From Alphaproteobacteria bacterium (GTDB lineage: Bacteria; Pseudomonadota; Alphaproteobacteria; TMED109), in contig JAJDYI010000052.1 in the NCBI GenBank assembly GCA_022825235.1, positions 1-64,000 on the forward strand: 64,000 bases of DNA, given 5' to 3'. Made by a program: the position numbers and the translations under genes. The stretch's first letter is position 1. Every line of letters begins with the position of its first letter. The notes below the pieces were generated by a model that was not told the DNA's origin, searched no databases, and was given only the letters and a program-made list of their open reading frames with translations. Below, one piece after another: positions 34,108 to 42,231 of this stretch.

Positions 34108-34991
34108 CGCTCCTCCCCCGACTGGCCAGCCACCCGCGTGTTCGCGAGCTGATCAGGTGTGCCGCCGTCGCAGTAGCGATCGTTGGCGCGGGGGCGCTTC
34201 CGGTCGAAGCAGGCGGCACGGAGAGGACGGCCTTCAAGGTCTGCGCCGACGCCAACTACCTCCCCTGGTCGAACGATCGCTTCGAGGGATTTGAAAACCG
34301 CATCGCCTCACTGCTGGCCGGGGAGCTCGGCCTGCCGGTGGAGTACACCTGGTTCCCGCAGCGGATCGGTTTCATCCGGAACACGCTTCGCGCCACGGGC
34401 GACGACGGGAACTACAAGTGCGATGTCGTGATGGGGCTTCCGGACGGCTATGAGCTCGCGATCACGACCGACCCCTACTATCGCTCCACGTACGCGCTTG
34501 TCTTCGTGGAGGGGCGTGGACTGGATTCCGTCCGGTCGGCAGCGGATCTGCTGTCGCTCGACCCTTCCCAGAGGAGTTCCCTGCGGTTCGGCCTAGCTGA
34601 ACGGAATCCCGGCACGCTGTGGCTGGCCAAGTACGGCATGCTTGACCGCCTGACCAAGGCGTACGCATCCCAGCACGGCGATCCCAACGTGCCGCCCGGG
34701 CAGCTTGAGCAGGAGGACCTGCTGGCCGGCAGCATCGACCTCACCTTCATGTGGGGGCCCATCGCCGGACACTTCATGCGAAGCCATCCGGATGTCCCGA
34801 TCCGGGTCATTCCCGTGGAGTCGGAAGCCGACTTGCTGCTGCACTTCGGCATTTCGGTCGGCGTCCGCTTCGGCGAGCGCGACTGGATGGTGGAACTGCA
34901 GGAGTTGCTCGACGCGAATGCGCCAGCGATCGAGAGCATCCTGCGCCAGCACGGTGTCCCGCTTGTCGACGGCGACGGACGCCTTCTCTAG
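34104..34991 (+). CDS. xoxJ: XoxJ, periplasmic binding-protein-like partner of XoxF
   Basis: 295 residues with a signal peptide (CAAVAVAIVGAGALPVEA) and an SBP_bac_3-like fold: FKVCADANYLPWSNDRFEGF, VEYTWFPQRIGFIRNTL, YKCDVVMGLPDGYELAITTD, FGISVGVRFGERDW. This is the MxaJ/XoxJ class of quinoprotein-dehydrogenase-associated substrate-binding proteins. They have no ABC permease, and structural work on XoxJ suggests a role in activating or assembling XoxF. It is translationally coupled to xoxG (34104-34107). Confidence 0.92.
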   Translation: MTLLPRLASHPRVRELIRCAAVAVAIVGAGALPVEAGGTERTAFKVCADANYLPWSNDRFEGFENRIASLLAGELGLPVEYTWFPQRIGFIRNTLRATGDDGNYKCDVVMGLPDGYELAITTDPYYRSTYALVFVEGRGLDSVRSAADLLSLDPSQRSSLRFGLAERNPGTLWLAKYGMLDRLTKAYASQHGDPNVPPGQLEQEDLLAGSIDLTFMWGPIAGHFMRSHPDVPIRVIPVESEADLLLHFGISVGVRFGERDWMVELQELLDANAPAIESILRQHGVPLVDGDGRLL

Positions 34992-35062
34992 GGGACTGTA
35001 TAACTCGGTGCTCAGGTCACCTGGCTCCCCGTGGTTTGACCAGCCCGAGGAAGAATTGGCGC

Positions 35063-35170
35063 GTGGTTGAGATCCTCGACGCACTGGCGGCTTCGATCTT
35101 GGTGTTGCTGTTCGTCGTGGTCTGCATCGCGGCGACGTGGACCTGGTTGCGGTCTTGGGACCGCTGGTAG
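35063..35170 (+). CDS. Possible single-span membrane micropeptide downstream of xoxJ
   Basis: A GTG at 35063 with GAGGAAG about 9-10 nt upstream opens a 35-codon frame. It encodes VVEILDALAASILVLLFVVV followed by CIAATWTWLRSWDRW. One strong hydrophobic helix with a Trp/Arg-rich end is typical of small membrane peptides. It lies 71 bp after xoxJ on the same strand. Coding is suggested only by the ribosome site and composition; the frame is short enough to arise by chance. Confidence 0.4.
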   Translation: MVEILDALAASILVLLFVVVCIAATWTWLRSWDRW

Positions 35171-35373
35171 CCGCCGGTACTGGCACTATTCGACACAATC
35201 CCGCTACTTTCGGCACGACGCGATCGCCCGAAGCGGCATGAAGGTCACCTCCGGGGCCTGCCGGCGGAGGCGGGGCAACGGTGGACGGAGTACTCAGGGT
35301 ACGGAGCTGCGCATCTTGCGCCGAGGTCGCTCGGGCTACCGCCGCACGAGGGCGCACCCGTGACTGTCAAAGC

Positions 35374-35391
35374 GGAACCGGGACCGGTTCC
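35374..35391 (-). terminator. Short hairpin downstream of the iron alcohol dehydrogenase
   Basis: GGAACCGG (35374-35381) and CCGGTTCC (35384-35391) pair with only 2 bases between them, 33 bp past the stop on the minus strand. The small loop and lack of a T-run make it a weak terminator candidate. Confidence 0.3.
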
Positions 35392-35423
35392 TCGTTGGGT
35401 TCGCGGGCCACTGCCGCAACGCC

Positions 35424-36569
35424 CTACATGCAGGCCTCGAACAACGCACGCGTATTCGTCTCGGTCATGGCCACCGGATTGCTGCCCGCCGACGGGTCCT
35501 CGAGCGCCATGGCCGTGAGCTCGCCCAGACGACCGCGTTCCACACCCATCTCGCCCAGCGTCTGCGGGATGCCCAGCGTCTCGCGGAGCTGCATCACCCG
35601 CTCATAGAGAGCGCGGTAGCCGCCCCGGAGGCCCAGATAGGCGGCCGCCGTGGTCAGACGATCCTCGACGGCCGGCCGGTTGAAGTCGAGAACGTAGGGC
35701 ATCACGCAGGCATTCGTGGTGCCATGGTGGGTGTCGTAGACGGCGCCCACCGGGTGACTCAGGGCGTGGATGGCGCCGAGACCCTTCTGGAAGGCGACCG
35801 CCCCCATCATGGCGGCCGCCATCATGTTGGCCCGGGCCTCGAGATCCGTGCCATCGGCATACGCCCGTTGCAGGTGCTCGTGGACCAGCCGCATGCCTTC
35901 GAGCGCGATCCCCTGCCCCATGGGGTGGTAGTGGGGTGAGCAGTACGCCTCCAGGCAGTGTGCGAAGGCATCCATCCCGGTCCCGGCGGTGATGGGTTTC
36001 GGCAGGTCGACGGTGAGCTCCGGATCAATGATCACGACATCGGGAAGCACCTTGGGATGGAAGATGATCTTCTTCACCCGGGTTTCCGGGTTGAGGATGA
36101 CGCTGGTGCGACCCACTTCCGACCCCGTGCCGGCCGTCGTGGGCACGGCCACCACGGGTGCGATTCCATCCACGTCCGCGCGGCGCCACCAGTCTCCGAC
36201 ATCCTCGAAGTCCCACACCGGGCGCGACTGGCCGGCCATGAAGGCGACCGCCTTTCCGAGGTCCAGGCCAGAGCCGCCGCCGAACGCCACCACGCCATCG
36301 TGTCCGCTGTCACGAAACCGGGTGAGCCCGGCCGCCAGGTTCGCTTCGCTGGGATTGGAATCGACGTCCGTAAAGATCGCGCGGCCAAGCCCTGCAGATT
36401 CGAGGATGTCGCGCGCGGCTTGCGTCACCGGCAACGCTGCCAGCCCTCGGTCCGTGACCAGCAGGGGTTTCCGGATGCGCGCTTCGGCGCAGGCGTCGGG
36501 CAGCTCGCCGATACGTCCGACGCCGAAGCGGATCGCCGTCGGGTACGACCAATCGGCGCGCAGCGTCAT
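35424..36569 (-). CDS. Iron-containing alcohol dehydrogenase
   Basis: 381 residues of the group III (Fe-ADH) family. The nucleotide loop is FGGGSGLDLGKAVAFM (~95), followed by VPTTAGTGSEVGRTSVI. Metal ligands Asp/His are in GMDAFAHCLEAY, LGAIHALSHPVGAVYDTHHG and nearby His. Substrates in the family range from short alcohols to 4-hydroxybutyrate and lactaldehyde. ATG 36569 overlaps the aldehyde dehydrogenase stop by 4 bp, so the pair probably works in sequence: alcohol to aldehyde to acid. Confidence 0.88.
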   Translation of the reverse strand: MTLRADWSYPTAIRFGVGRIGELPDACAEARIRKPLLVTDRGLAALPVTQAARDILESAGLGRAIFTDVDSNPSEANLAAGLTRFRDSGHDGVVAFGGGSGLDLGKAVAFMAGQSRPVWDFEDVGDWWRRADVDGIAPVVAVPTTAGTGSEVGRTSVILNPETRVKKIIFHPKVLPDVVIIDPELTVDLPKPITAGTGMDAFAHCLEAYCSPHYHPMGQGIALEGMRLVHEHLQRAYADGTDLEARANMMAAAMMGAVAFQKGLGAIHALSHPVGAVYDTHHGTTNACVMPYVLDFNRPAVEDRLTTAAAYLGLRGGYRALYERVMQLRETLGIPQTLGEMGVERGRLGELTAMALEDPSAGSNPVAMTETNTRALFEACM

Positions 36570-37948
36570 CCGGCGACCTTCTTCAGATGGAAGGACTTCG
36601 GACGGGTGAGGTTGTGATAGCCGATCTCGGAGAGTCCCCCGCCCTTGCCCGTGAGCTTGCAACCCGTCCAGCAAAGCGCCGGATCCAAATAGTCGGCGCG
36701 ATTCATGAACACGGTTCCGGTTTCGACGCGATGCCCCAGCGCCTCGGCGCGCTCGGCATCCGTCGTCCAGATCGAGGCCGTGAGGCCGAAATCGCTGTCG
36801 TTCATCAGGGCGAGTGCTTCGTCGTCGCCTGCGACCTTCATGATGCCGACCACCGGAGCGAAGGTCTCGTCGCGCATGATGCGCATGGAGTGGTCGACGT
36901 CCGTCAGGACTTGTGGCGAAAGATAGGTGCCGCCGTCATCCTCCGGGAAGACGCGGACGTGCGCCGTCGCCCCGGCCAGCACCGCTTCCTCGACCTGTGC
37001 CCGCGCCTCGGCGGCAAACCGCCGGTGGGCCATGGGCCCGAGGGTGGTATCCGGTTCGAGCGGGTTGCCGAGCTTGTAGGCCTGGGCAAAGGCCACGGCG
37101 CCGTCCACGAATGCCTTGTACCGGGAGGCATGGACGTAGATTCGCTCGATCCCACAGCAGCACTGGCCGGCGTTGTACATGGCCCCGTCCATGAGCGTGG
37201 CCACGGAGGCCTCGAGATCGGCGTCCTCCATCACGTAGCCCGGATCCTTGCCGCCGAGCTCCAGGCCCAGACTGGTGAAGGTGCCGGCAGCCGCCTCTTC
37301 CATGGCCCGCCCGCCACGCACCGATCCCGTGAAGTTCACGAAATCGAATGCCCGCTCGCGAATCAGGGCGAGCGTGGTGTCGTGCTCCAGGAAGAGGTTC
37401 TGAAACACGTCCTCCGGCACACCCGCCGCCTGGAAGGCGTTCGCCAGCCGCTCCCCGACGAGGAGGGTCTGGGTCGCATGCTTCAGGATCACGGTGTTGC
37501 CCGCGATCAACGCCGGGGCGACGGTGTTGATGGCGGTCATGTAGGGATAGTTCCACGGGGCCACCACGAGGACGAGGCCACGGGGCTCGCGACGGATCAC
37601 GCGGCGGAACCGGGAACTGTCTTCGACCTCGATGTCCCTAAGGGCGGCCGCCGCGATCCCGGCCATGTGCTTCGCACGCTCGTCGAAGCCGCCCCATTCG
37701 CCGCCGTAGCGGACCGGCCGGCCCATCTGCCAGGCAAGCTCCGGCACGATGTCGTCGTTTTCTGCGCCGATCCGGGCAACCCCCGCCAGGACGAGTTCGA
37801 TGCGCTCCTCCAGCGGTCGGGCGGACCAGGCCGGCTGCGCCCGTCGGGCGCTGGCCACCGCCGCCCGCGCCGCGTGGGTGCCCAGTGCCGGGCGTTCGGC
37901 GTACACCGTGCCGTCGACGGGTGATATGCACTGCAGAGTCGTGGTCAT
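36566..37948 (-). CDS. Aldehyde dehydrogenase family protein
   Basis: 460 residues. The cofactor segment APWNYPYMTAINTVAPALIA, NFTGSVRGGRAM, the Glu in LGLELGGKDPGYV and the catalytic Cys in YNAGQCCCGIERIYV (three consecutive Cys) are present. The C-terminal LTGKGGGLSEIGYHNLTRPKS is like that of succinate-semialdehyde/aldehyde dehydrogenases near Fe-ADHs. Upstream lies the TRAP dctP gene (190 bp gap with inverted repeats), so it may be a separate promoter or a distal part of the TRAP operon. The substrate is unknown. Confidence 0.88.
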   Translation of the reverse strand: MTTTLQCISPVDGTVYAERPALGTHAARAAVASARRAQPAWSARPLEERIELVLAGVARIGAENDDIVPELAWQMGRPVRYGGEWGGFDERAKHMAGIAAAALRDIEVEDSSRFRRVIRREPRGLVLVVAPWNYPYMTAINTVAPALIAGNTVILKHATQTLLVGERLANAFQAAGVPEDVFQNLFLEHDTTLALIRERAFDFVNFTGSVRGGRAMEEAAAGTFTSLGLELGGKDPGYVMEDADLEASVATLMDGAMYNAGQCCCGIERIYVHASRYKAFVDGAVAFAQAYKLGNPLEPDTTLGPMAHRRFAAEARAQVEEAVLAGATAHVRVFPEDDGGTYLSPQVLTDVDHSMRIMRDETFAPVVGIMKVAGDDEALALMNDSDFGLTASIWTTDAERAEALGHRVETGTVFMNRADYLDPALCWTGCKLTGKGGGLSEIGYHNLTRPKSFHLKKVAG

Positions 37949-38099
37949 GGGAGGTCCTCAGGCACGTTCGAAGCGACACCCCGTGCCCGGCGGTCGCGGC
38001 CATGGCATGGGCCTCCCGCGCCCGACCGGGCGGTTCCGTGGTCGGGCCGCGCGGTGGCGACCGCCTGGTACGGGGCGGATCGCGGATGACGGATCAGGA

Positions 38100-38139
38100 G
38101 GCGGCCCCGTTCACGCTGCGAGGCCGCCCCGTGAACGGG
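38100..38139 (-). other. Interleaved inverted repeats (pseudoknot-capable) at the 3' end of dctP
   Basis: Stem A: GGCGGCC (38100-38106) with GGCCGCC (38122-38128). Stem B: CCCGTTCACG (38106-38115) with CGTGAACGGG (38130-38139). The arms alternate A-B-A-B, so they are mutually exclusive as simple hairpins or compatible as an H-type pseudoknot apart from one shared base. It starts at the base next to the dctP stop, on the downstream side. Termination or mRNA stabilisation is plausible. Confidence 0.5.
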
Positions 38140-39171
38140 CTAGGTGTACCGATACGGCCGGCCGGCCTTCTCCATGTCCGCATTGTATTGCTTGAAGATC
38201 TCGACCACCTTGGCCTTGGTCTCCGACTCGGCCGCAACCTCGTCCCAAAAGACCCGCGCGGCCGCCTCGACCTGGGCCCACTCTTCGTCCGGAATCGACG
38301 TGAGCTGCATCTTGGTTCCGTTGACGCGCAGGCTCGCTTCGCCACCCCAGTACCACCATTGGCGGTAGTAGTGGGACTGGTCGCAGATGACGCGCAGGAG
38401 CAGCTGGAGATCCTCGGGAATCTCGTTCCAGCGGTCCATGTTGGCGTAGAACGACCCGATCCAGGCACCCGAGATGTTGTTCGTCAGGAAGTAGTTCGTC
38501 ACATCGGCCCAGCCGACCGTGTAATCCTCGGTGATGCCCGACCAGGCGATCCCGTCAAGCTCGCCGGTCTGGACGGCGACCTCGATGTCCTCCCAGGGCA
38601 GGGTGACCGGGACGACCCCGAACTGGGTCAGGAACCGGCCGGCCGTCGGGAAGGTGAAGACACGCTTGCCCTGCAGGTCCGCCAGAGAATGGATGGGGTC
38701 CTTGGTCGCGAAGTGGCAGGGATCCCAGGCACCCGCGGAAATGTGCTTCACGCCGACCTTGGCGTACTCGGCGTCCCAGATCTCGTTGAGGCCGTACTGG
38801 TTGAAGAGGACGGGGACGTCGAGCGAGTAGCGCGACGCGAAGGGAAAGTACCCGCCGAACACGGTGACCTCGGTGGGCGAGGCCATGGAATCGTCATCGG
38901 ACTGGACCGCGTCGATCGTCCCGCGCTGCATCGCGCGGAACAGCTCGCCCGTGGGTACGAGCTGGTCAGCGAAGAACAGTTCGATCTGCATCCGCTCGCC
39001 CGCGATCTTGTTGAACATGTCGATTGCCGGCTTCACCACATGCTCGGCCAGGGCGGGACCGGCGTAGGTCTGCATCCGCCAGGTGATCTGCGCCTGGGCG
39101 AATACGGGCGTCGCAATGGCGGCGGCCGGTGCGACGGCAGCGGCTTTCAGAAGCTTGCGCCGTGTGGTCAT
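38140..39171 (-). CDS. TRAP transporter substrate-binding protein DctP (Tat-exported)
   Basis: 343 residues. A twin-arginine-like signal (MTTRRKLLKAAAVAPAAAIA) leads to QITWRMQTYAGPALAEHVVK. DctP landmarks follow: IELFFADQLVPTGELFRAMQ, FPFASRYSLDVPVLFNQYG, SLADLQGKRVFTFPTAGRF (with the conserved acid-binding Arg region) and ELDGIAWSGITEDYTVGW. TRAP binding proteins capture organic acids in the periplasm for DctQM. 46 bp separate it from dctM on the same strand. The ligand is unknown. Confidence 0.9.
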   Translation of the reverse strand: MTTRRKLLKAAAVAPAAAIATPVFAQAQITWRMQTYAGPALAEHVVKPAIDMFNKIAGERMQIELFFADQLVPTGELFRAMQRGTIDAVQSDDDSMASPTEVTVFGGYFPFASRYSLDVPVLFNQYGLNEIWDAEYAKVGVKHISAGAWDPCHFATKDPIHSLADLQGKRVFTFPTAGRFLTQFGVVPVTLPWEDIEVAVQTGELDGIAWSGITEDYTVGWADVTNYFLTNNISGAWIGSFYANMDRWNEIPEDLQLLLRVICDQSHYYRQWWYWGGEASLRVNGTKMQLTSIPDEEWAQVEAAARVFWDEVAAESETKAKVVEIFKQYNADMEKAGRPYRYT

Positions 39172-39217
39172 GGGTTCACTCCTTGCAGGCCGGCGCGCCG
39201 CGAATCCGGCGCATCGG

Positions 39218-40543
39218 CTAGTTCGCGTACACGTGGCCGGGCAGCCACAGCGCGATTTCCGGGAAGCTGATGACGAGGGACAGCGCCACGATCATCACGC
39301 CGACAAAGGGGATGATCGACCGGTAGATGTCACCCAGGGTGACTTCCGGCGGGGCCATGGCGCGCATCAGGAAGAGATTGTATCCAAACGGCGGCGTCAT
39401 GTAGGCGATCTGCGTGGTGATCGTGTACAGCACGCCGTACCAGATGAGGTTGAATCCCAGGGCGTCTACGAGCGGGACATAGAGCGGGGCGACGATCACC
39501 AGCATCGCCGTATCGTCGAGGAACGTGCCCATCAGGATGAACGAGAGCTGCATGAGGATCAGGATGGTCCACGGCGACAGCCCCATGCGCTCCGTGAAGA
39601 GGTTCTCGATCGCGCGCACGGCGCCGAGGCCGTCGAATACCGCGCCGAACGCGAGGGCGGCGAGGATGATCCACATGAACATGCAGCTGATCCGCAGGGT
39701 GTTGCGGAGCGAATTCTCGAACACCTGCCGCGTCATCCGGCGCCGCACGACGGCCGCAAGGAACGCGGCCAGCGCCCCGATCGCGGACGACTCCACCAGC
39801 GACGTCCAGCCGTTCACAAACGGGAAGATCATCACCGCGAAGATAAACAGCGGCAGCAGGCCGGCCCGCAGGAGCCGGTATTTCTCGGCCCGCGCCACGT
39901 CCCGATCGGCCTTCGGCAGGATGGGACCGAGCTTGGGCGTGATCCGGCAGCGCAGCCAGATGTAGAAGACGAAGAGCCCGGCCATCATGAGCCCCGGAAA
40001 CACGCCCGCAAGCCAGAGCTGCCCCACCGGCTGGCGCGCGATCATGGCGTAGAGGACCAGGACCACCGAGGGCGGCACAAGGATGCCGAGCGAACTCCCC
40101 GCCTGGATCACGCCGGTCACCATCCGCTTGTCGTAGTTGCGCTTGAGCAGCTCCGGCAGCGCGATGGTGGCGCCGATGGCCATACCGGCCACGCTCAGGC
40201 CGTTCATCGCCGAGACCAGCACCATGAGGCCGATCGTCCCCATGGCGAGGCCGCCCGCCATCCCGCCGGTCCAGACGTGGAACATGCGGTAGAGATCGTC
40301 GGCGATCTTCGACTCGGAGAGGACATAGCCCATGAAAATGAACATCGGCAGCGTCAGCAGCGGGTACCACTTCATGAGCTTCATGGCAGCGGCGAAGCCC
40401 AGGTCGTAGCCGCCGCGGTCGCCCCAAAGGAGAAGGGCAGCGATGACCGCCACGAAGCCGATGGCGCCGAAGACTCGCTGGCCGGTGGCCAGCATGACCA
40501 TCATCGTCGAGAACATGAGGATGGCGATGAGTTCGTACGACAT
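39218..40543 (-). CDS. TRAP transporter large permease DctM
   Basis: 441 residues, almost wholly hydrophobic, ~12 spans. Typical DctM segments: LLTLPMFIFMGYVLSESKIAD, GLMVLVSAMNGLSVAGMAI, SSLGILVPPSVVLVLYAM, FLDDTAMLVIVAPLYVPL and YMTPPFGYNLFLMRAMAPP. It is the Na+-coupled transport subunit. The ATG at 40543 overlaps the dctQ stop (ATGA); the frame is open beyond, through dctQ, and that longer reading is rejected. Confidence 0.92.
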   Translation of the reverse strand: MSYELIAILMFSTMMVMLATGQRVFGAIGFVAVIAALLLWGDRGGYDLGFAAAMKLMKWYPLLTLPMFIFMGYVLSESKIADDLYRMFHVWTGGMAGGLAMGTIGLMVLVSAMNGLSVAGMAIGATIALPELLKRNYDKRMVTGVIQAGSSLGILVPPSVVLVLYAMIARQPVGQLWLAGVFPGLMMAGLFVFYIWLRCRITPKLGPILPKADRDVARAEKYRLLRAGLLPLFIFAVMIFPFVNGWTSLVESSAIGALAAFLAAVVRRRMTRQVFENSLRNTLRISCMFMWIILAALAFGAVFDGLGAVRAIENLFTERMGLSPWTILILMQLSFILMGTFLDDTAMLVIVAPLYVPLVDALGFNLIWYGVLYTITTQIAYMTPPFGYNLFLMRAMAPPEVTLGDIYRSIIPFVGVMIVALSLVISFPEIALWLPGHVYAN

Positions 40544-41052
40544 CAGAACGCCTCGCCGCGAATCCGAAGGACGTCCTTGCAGAACTCCGCCACGGCCTGA
40601 AGCAGCATCAGCACGATGCCCACCACCATGATCACCTTGATCGGCCAGAGGTACGGGCGCCAGGCGGAAGGGCTGCGTTCGCCGCCGTACTGGAAGCTGT
40701 AGGCCGTCGAATCGATCCCGCCCCAGAGCAGTACCACGAGGTAGAAGATCAGGAAGAACACGGTGAAGGCGTCGAACCAGGCCTTCGTGCGGGCCGACCA
40801 GGACCCGTAGAAGAGATCCATCCGCACGTTTGCGCCGGTCTGGATCGCGTAGGGACCGCCCAGGACGTAGTACGTCACCATGGCAAACTGCGCCATCTCG
40901 AGTGTCCAGAGCGAGGGATCGAAGAACGTCTTGGACATCGACGACCAGAGGAGGATGCCCATGATCGCGAAGATGCCGTACATCACGACGCGCCCAAGCC
41001 GGCGGTTCATCGTGTCGACCGCAGTGATGTAGCCGCGCATCACGCCGCTCAT
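40543..41052 (-). CDS. TRAP transporter small permease DctQ
   Basis: 169 residues with four hydrophobic helices: VVMYGIFAIMGILLWSSM, FAMVTYYVLGGPYAIQTGA, AFTVFFLIFYLVVLLW, WPIKVIMVVGIVLMLLQAVA. The NVRMDLFYGSWSARTKAW loop is the DctQ signature. It pairs with DctM. ATGA overlaps at both ends: with the amidohydrolase upstream (41049-41052) and dctM downstream. Confidence 0.9.
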   Translation of the reverse strand: MSGVMRGYITAVDTMNRRLGRVVMYGIFAIMGILLWSSMSKTFFDPSLWTLEMAQFAMVTYYVLGGPYAIQTGANVRMDLFYGSWSARTKAWFDAFTVFFLIFYLVVLLWGGIDSTAYSFQYGGERSPSAWRPYLWPIKVIMVVGIVLMLLQAVAEFCKDVLRIRGEAF

Positions 41053-41867
41053 GTCTGCCGCTCCCGTGTGCCGACCCCACATGCCGCGAGCGACGGGACG
41101 AGCACCCCCGCAAGCGCATCGGCCATCCGGTCGACAGCGGCGGCCCCCTGCAGGAGATCGTTCCTGACCTCGATCATCAGCGACAACAGGCCGCGCGGCT
41201 GGGCAAAGGTCCGGAGCGTGTACGTCACCCCGTCCTCGGGCCCGTAGGGCCGATTCCGCTCCCAGCCCGGCGAGTGCGCGCGCGCGAGCACCGCGTCTGC
41301 CAGCCGCGCATCGCGATCGTGGATAACCCCGACTTCGGTAGTCCGGGGCCTTCCCGCAAAGACGGGCGTGAAGCTGTGAACGCTGACCAGCGCGCCAGGA
41401 CCGACCGCATCGATAGCGGCCGTGAGAGCGGCCGCCCAAGGCGCGTGGACGGCGTCAACCCGTGCCTGCCGCTCCGCGTCCGTGAGGCCGACGTTGCCGG
41501 GGACATCGGTCAATTCGCTGCGTTCGGCAATCGCGTCGGGAGCTCCGGGCGGACGGTTCAGGTCGAACACGAGACGCGACACGAGGGCATAGAGCAACGG
41601 CACCCCGAGCCGCGATGCCAGGGCCCGGGCGAGATCAAGCGACCCGAGGTCCCACGCGATGTGGCTCGCCCGGTCCCGGTCGTCGAGGCCAAGGGAACCG
41701 AATCGGGCAGGCAGGGCGTTGGACGCGTGCTCGCAGACGAGCAGCACCGAGGCCGGGCCACCGCCGTCGAGCCTTGCCACCTGCAACCGCTCGTCCGTCA
41801 CCCCCGCTGCCGGCTCGCGCATCGCCGACCGGGACTGCCCCCCGGAGATTGGACGAGCCTGCTCCAT
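41049..41867 (-). CDS. N-formylglutamate amidohydrolase family protein
   Basis: 272 residues. VLLVCEHASNALP (metal-binding Glu/His), IAWDLGSLDLARALASRLG, LVSRLVFDLNRPPGAPDAI, VSVHSFTPVFAGRPRTTEVG and SLMIEVRNDLL are the conserved FGase blocks. The classic enzyme releases formate and glutamate at the end of one histidine pathway; many homologues hydrolyse other N-acyl amino acids. Direct 4-bp coupling to TRAP genes, and absence of hut genes, argue for a substrate imported by this TRAP system. ATG 41867 is used; 41822 is an alternative. Confidence 0.83.
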   Translation of the reverse strand: MEQARPISGGQSRSAMREPAAGVTDERLQVARLDGGGPASVLLVCEHASNALPARFGSLGLDDRDRASHIAWDLGSLDLARALASRLGVPLLYALVSRLVFDLNRPPGAPDAIAERSELTDVPGNVGLTDAERQARVDAVHAPWAAALTAAIDAVGPGALVSVHSFTPVFAGRPRTTEVGVIHDRDARLADAVLARAHSPGWERNRPYGPEDGVTYTLRTFAQPRGLLSLMIEVRNDLLQGAAAVDRMADALAGVLVPSLAACGVGTRERQT

Positions 41868-42231
41868 CAGCGCAGCAGGTGGACACCCGTCGACGGCGGC
41901 AGGGCGTCGCCGACCCGGCGGGAGGGCCACCGTTCTCGCGCGAGCCGCTTCGGACAGGCCGCCATCCACCCCTCCCGCTACCGCTGTCGCCCGATCGCGA
42001 GTGTAGTTCCCCGTGGCCCTCCTTGCATGCCCACACCGCCGGCATCGGCCTTGCCGGGCCGCGCGTTTCGACGCCGCCACGGAAACTCGCTCCGGGAGCA
42101 TTGCGACCGCGCTTCCGCGCAGCCGACCGCGGGCTCAGAACCTGCCGCGGCTTTCCCCTGCTGCAGGTGCACGCATGTTACGCCCGCGGCCGCCCTGCTC
42201 CGGGGGCGGTGTCTAGATCCCCGCCTGCCGC

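Noticed and set aside
35238-35363. 41-codon basic open frame (MKVTSGACRRRRGNG) downstream of the micropeptide
   Set aside because: Arg-rich, no ribosome site, and composition typical of chance frames in GC-rich DNA.
39083-40600. 505-codon open frame on the plus strand, rich in His/Arg/Glu
   Set aside because: It is the complement of dctM, whose membrane-protein motifs are clear; strongly hydrophobic codons on one strand give charged ones on the other.
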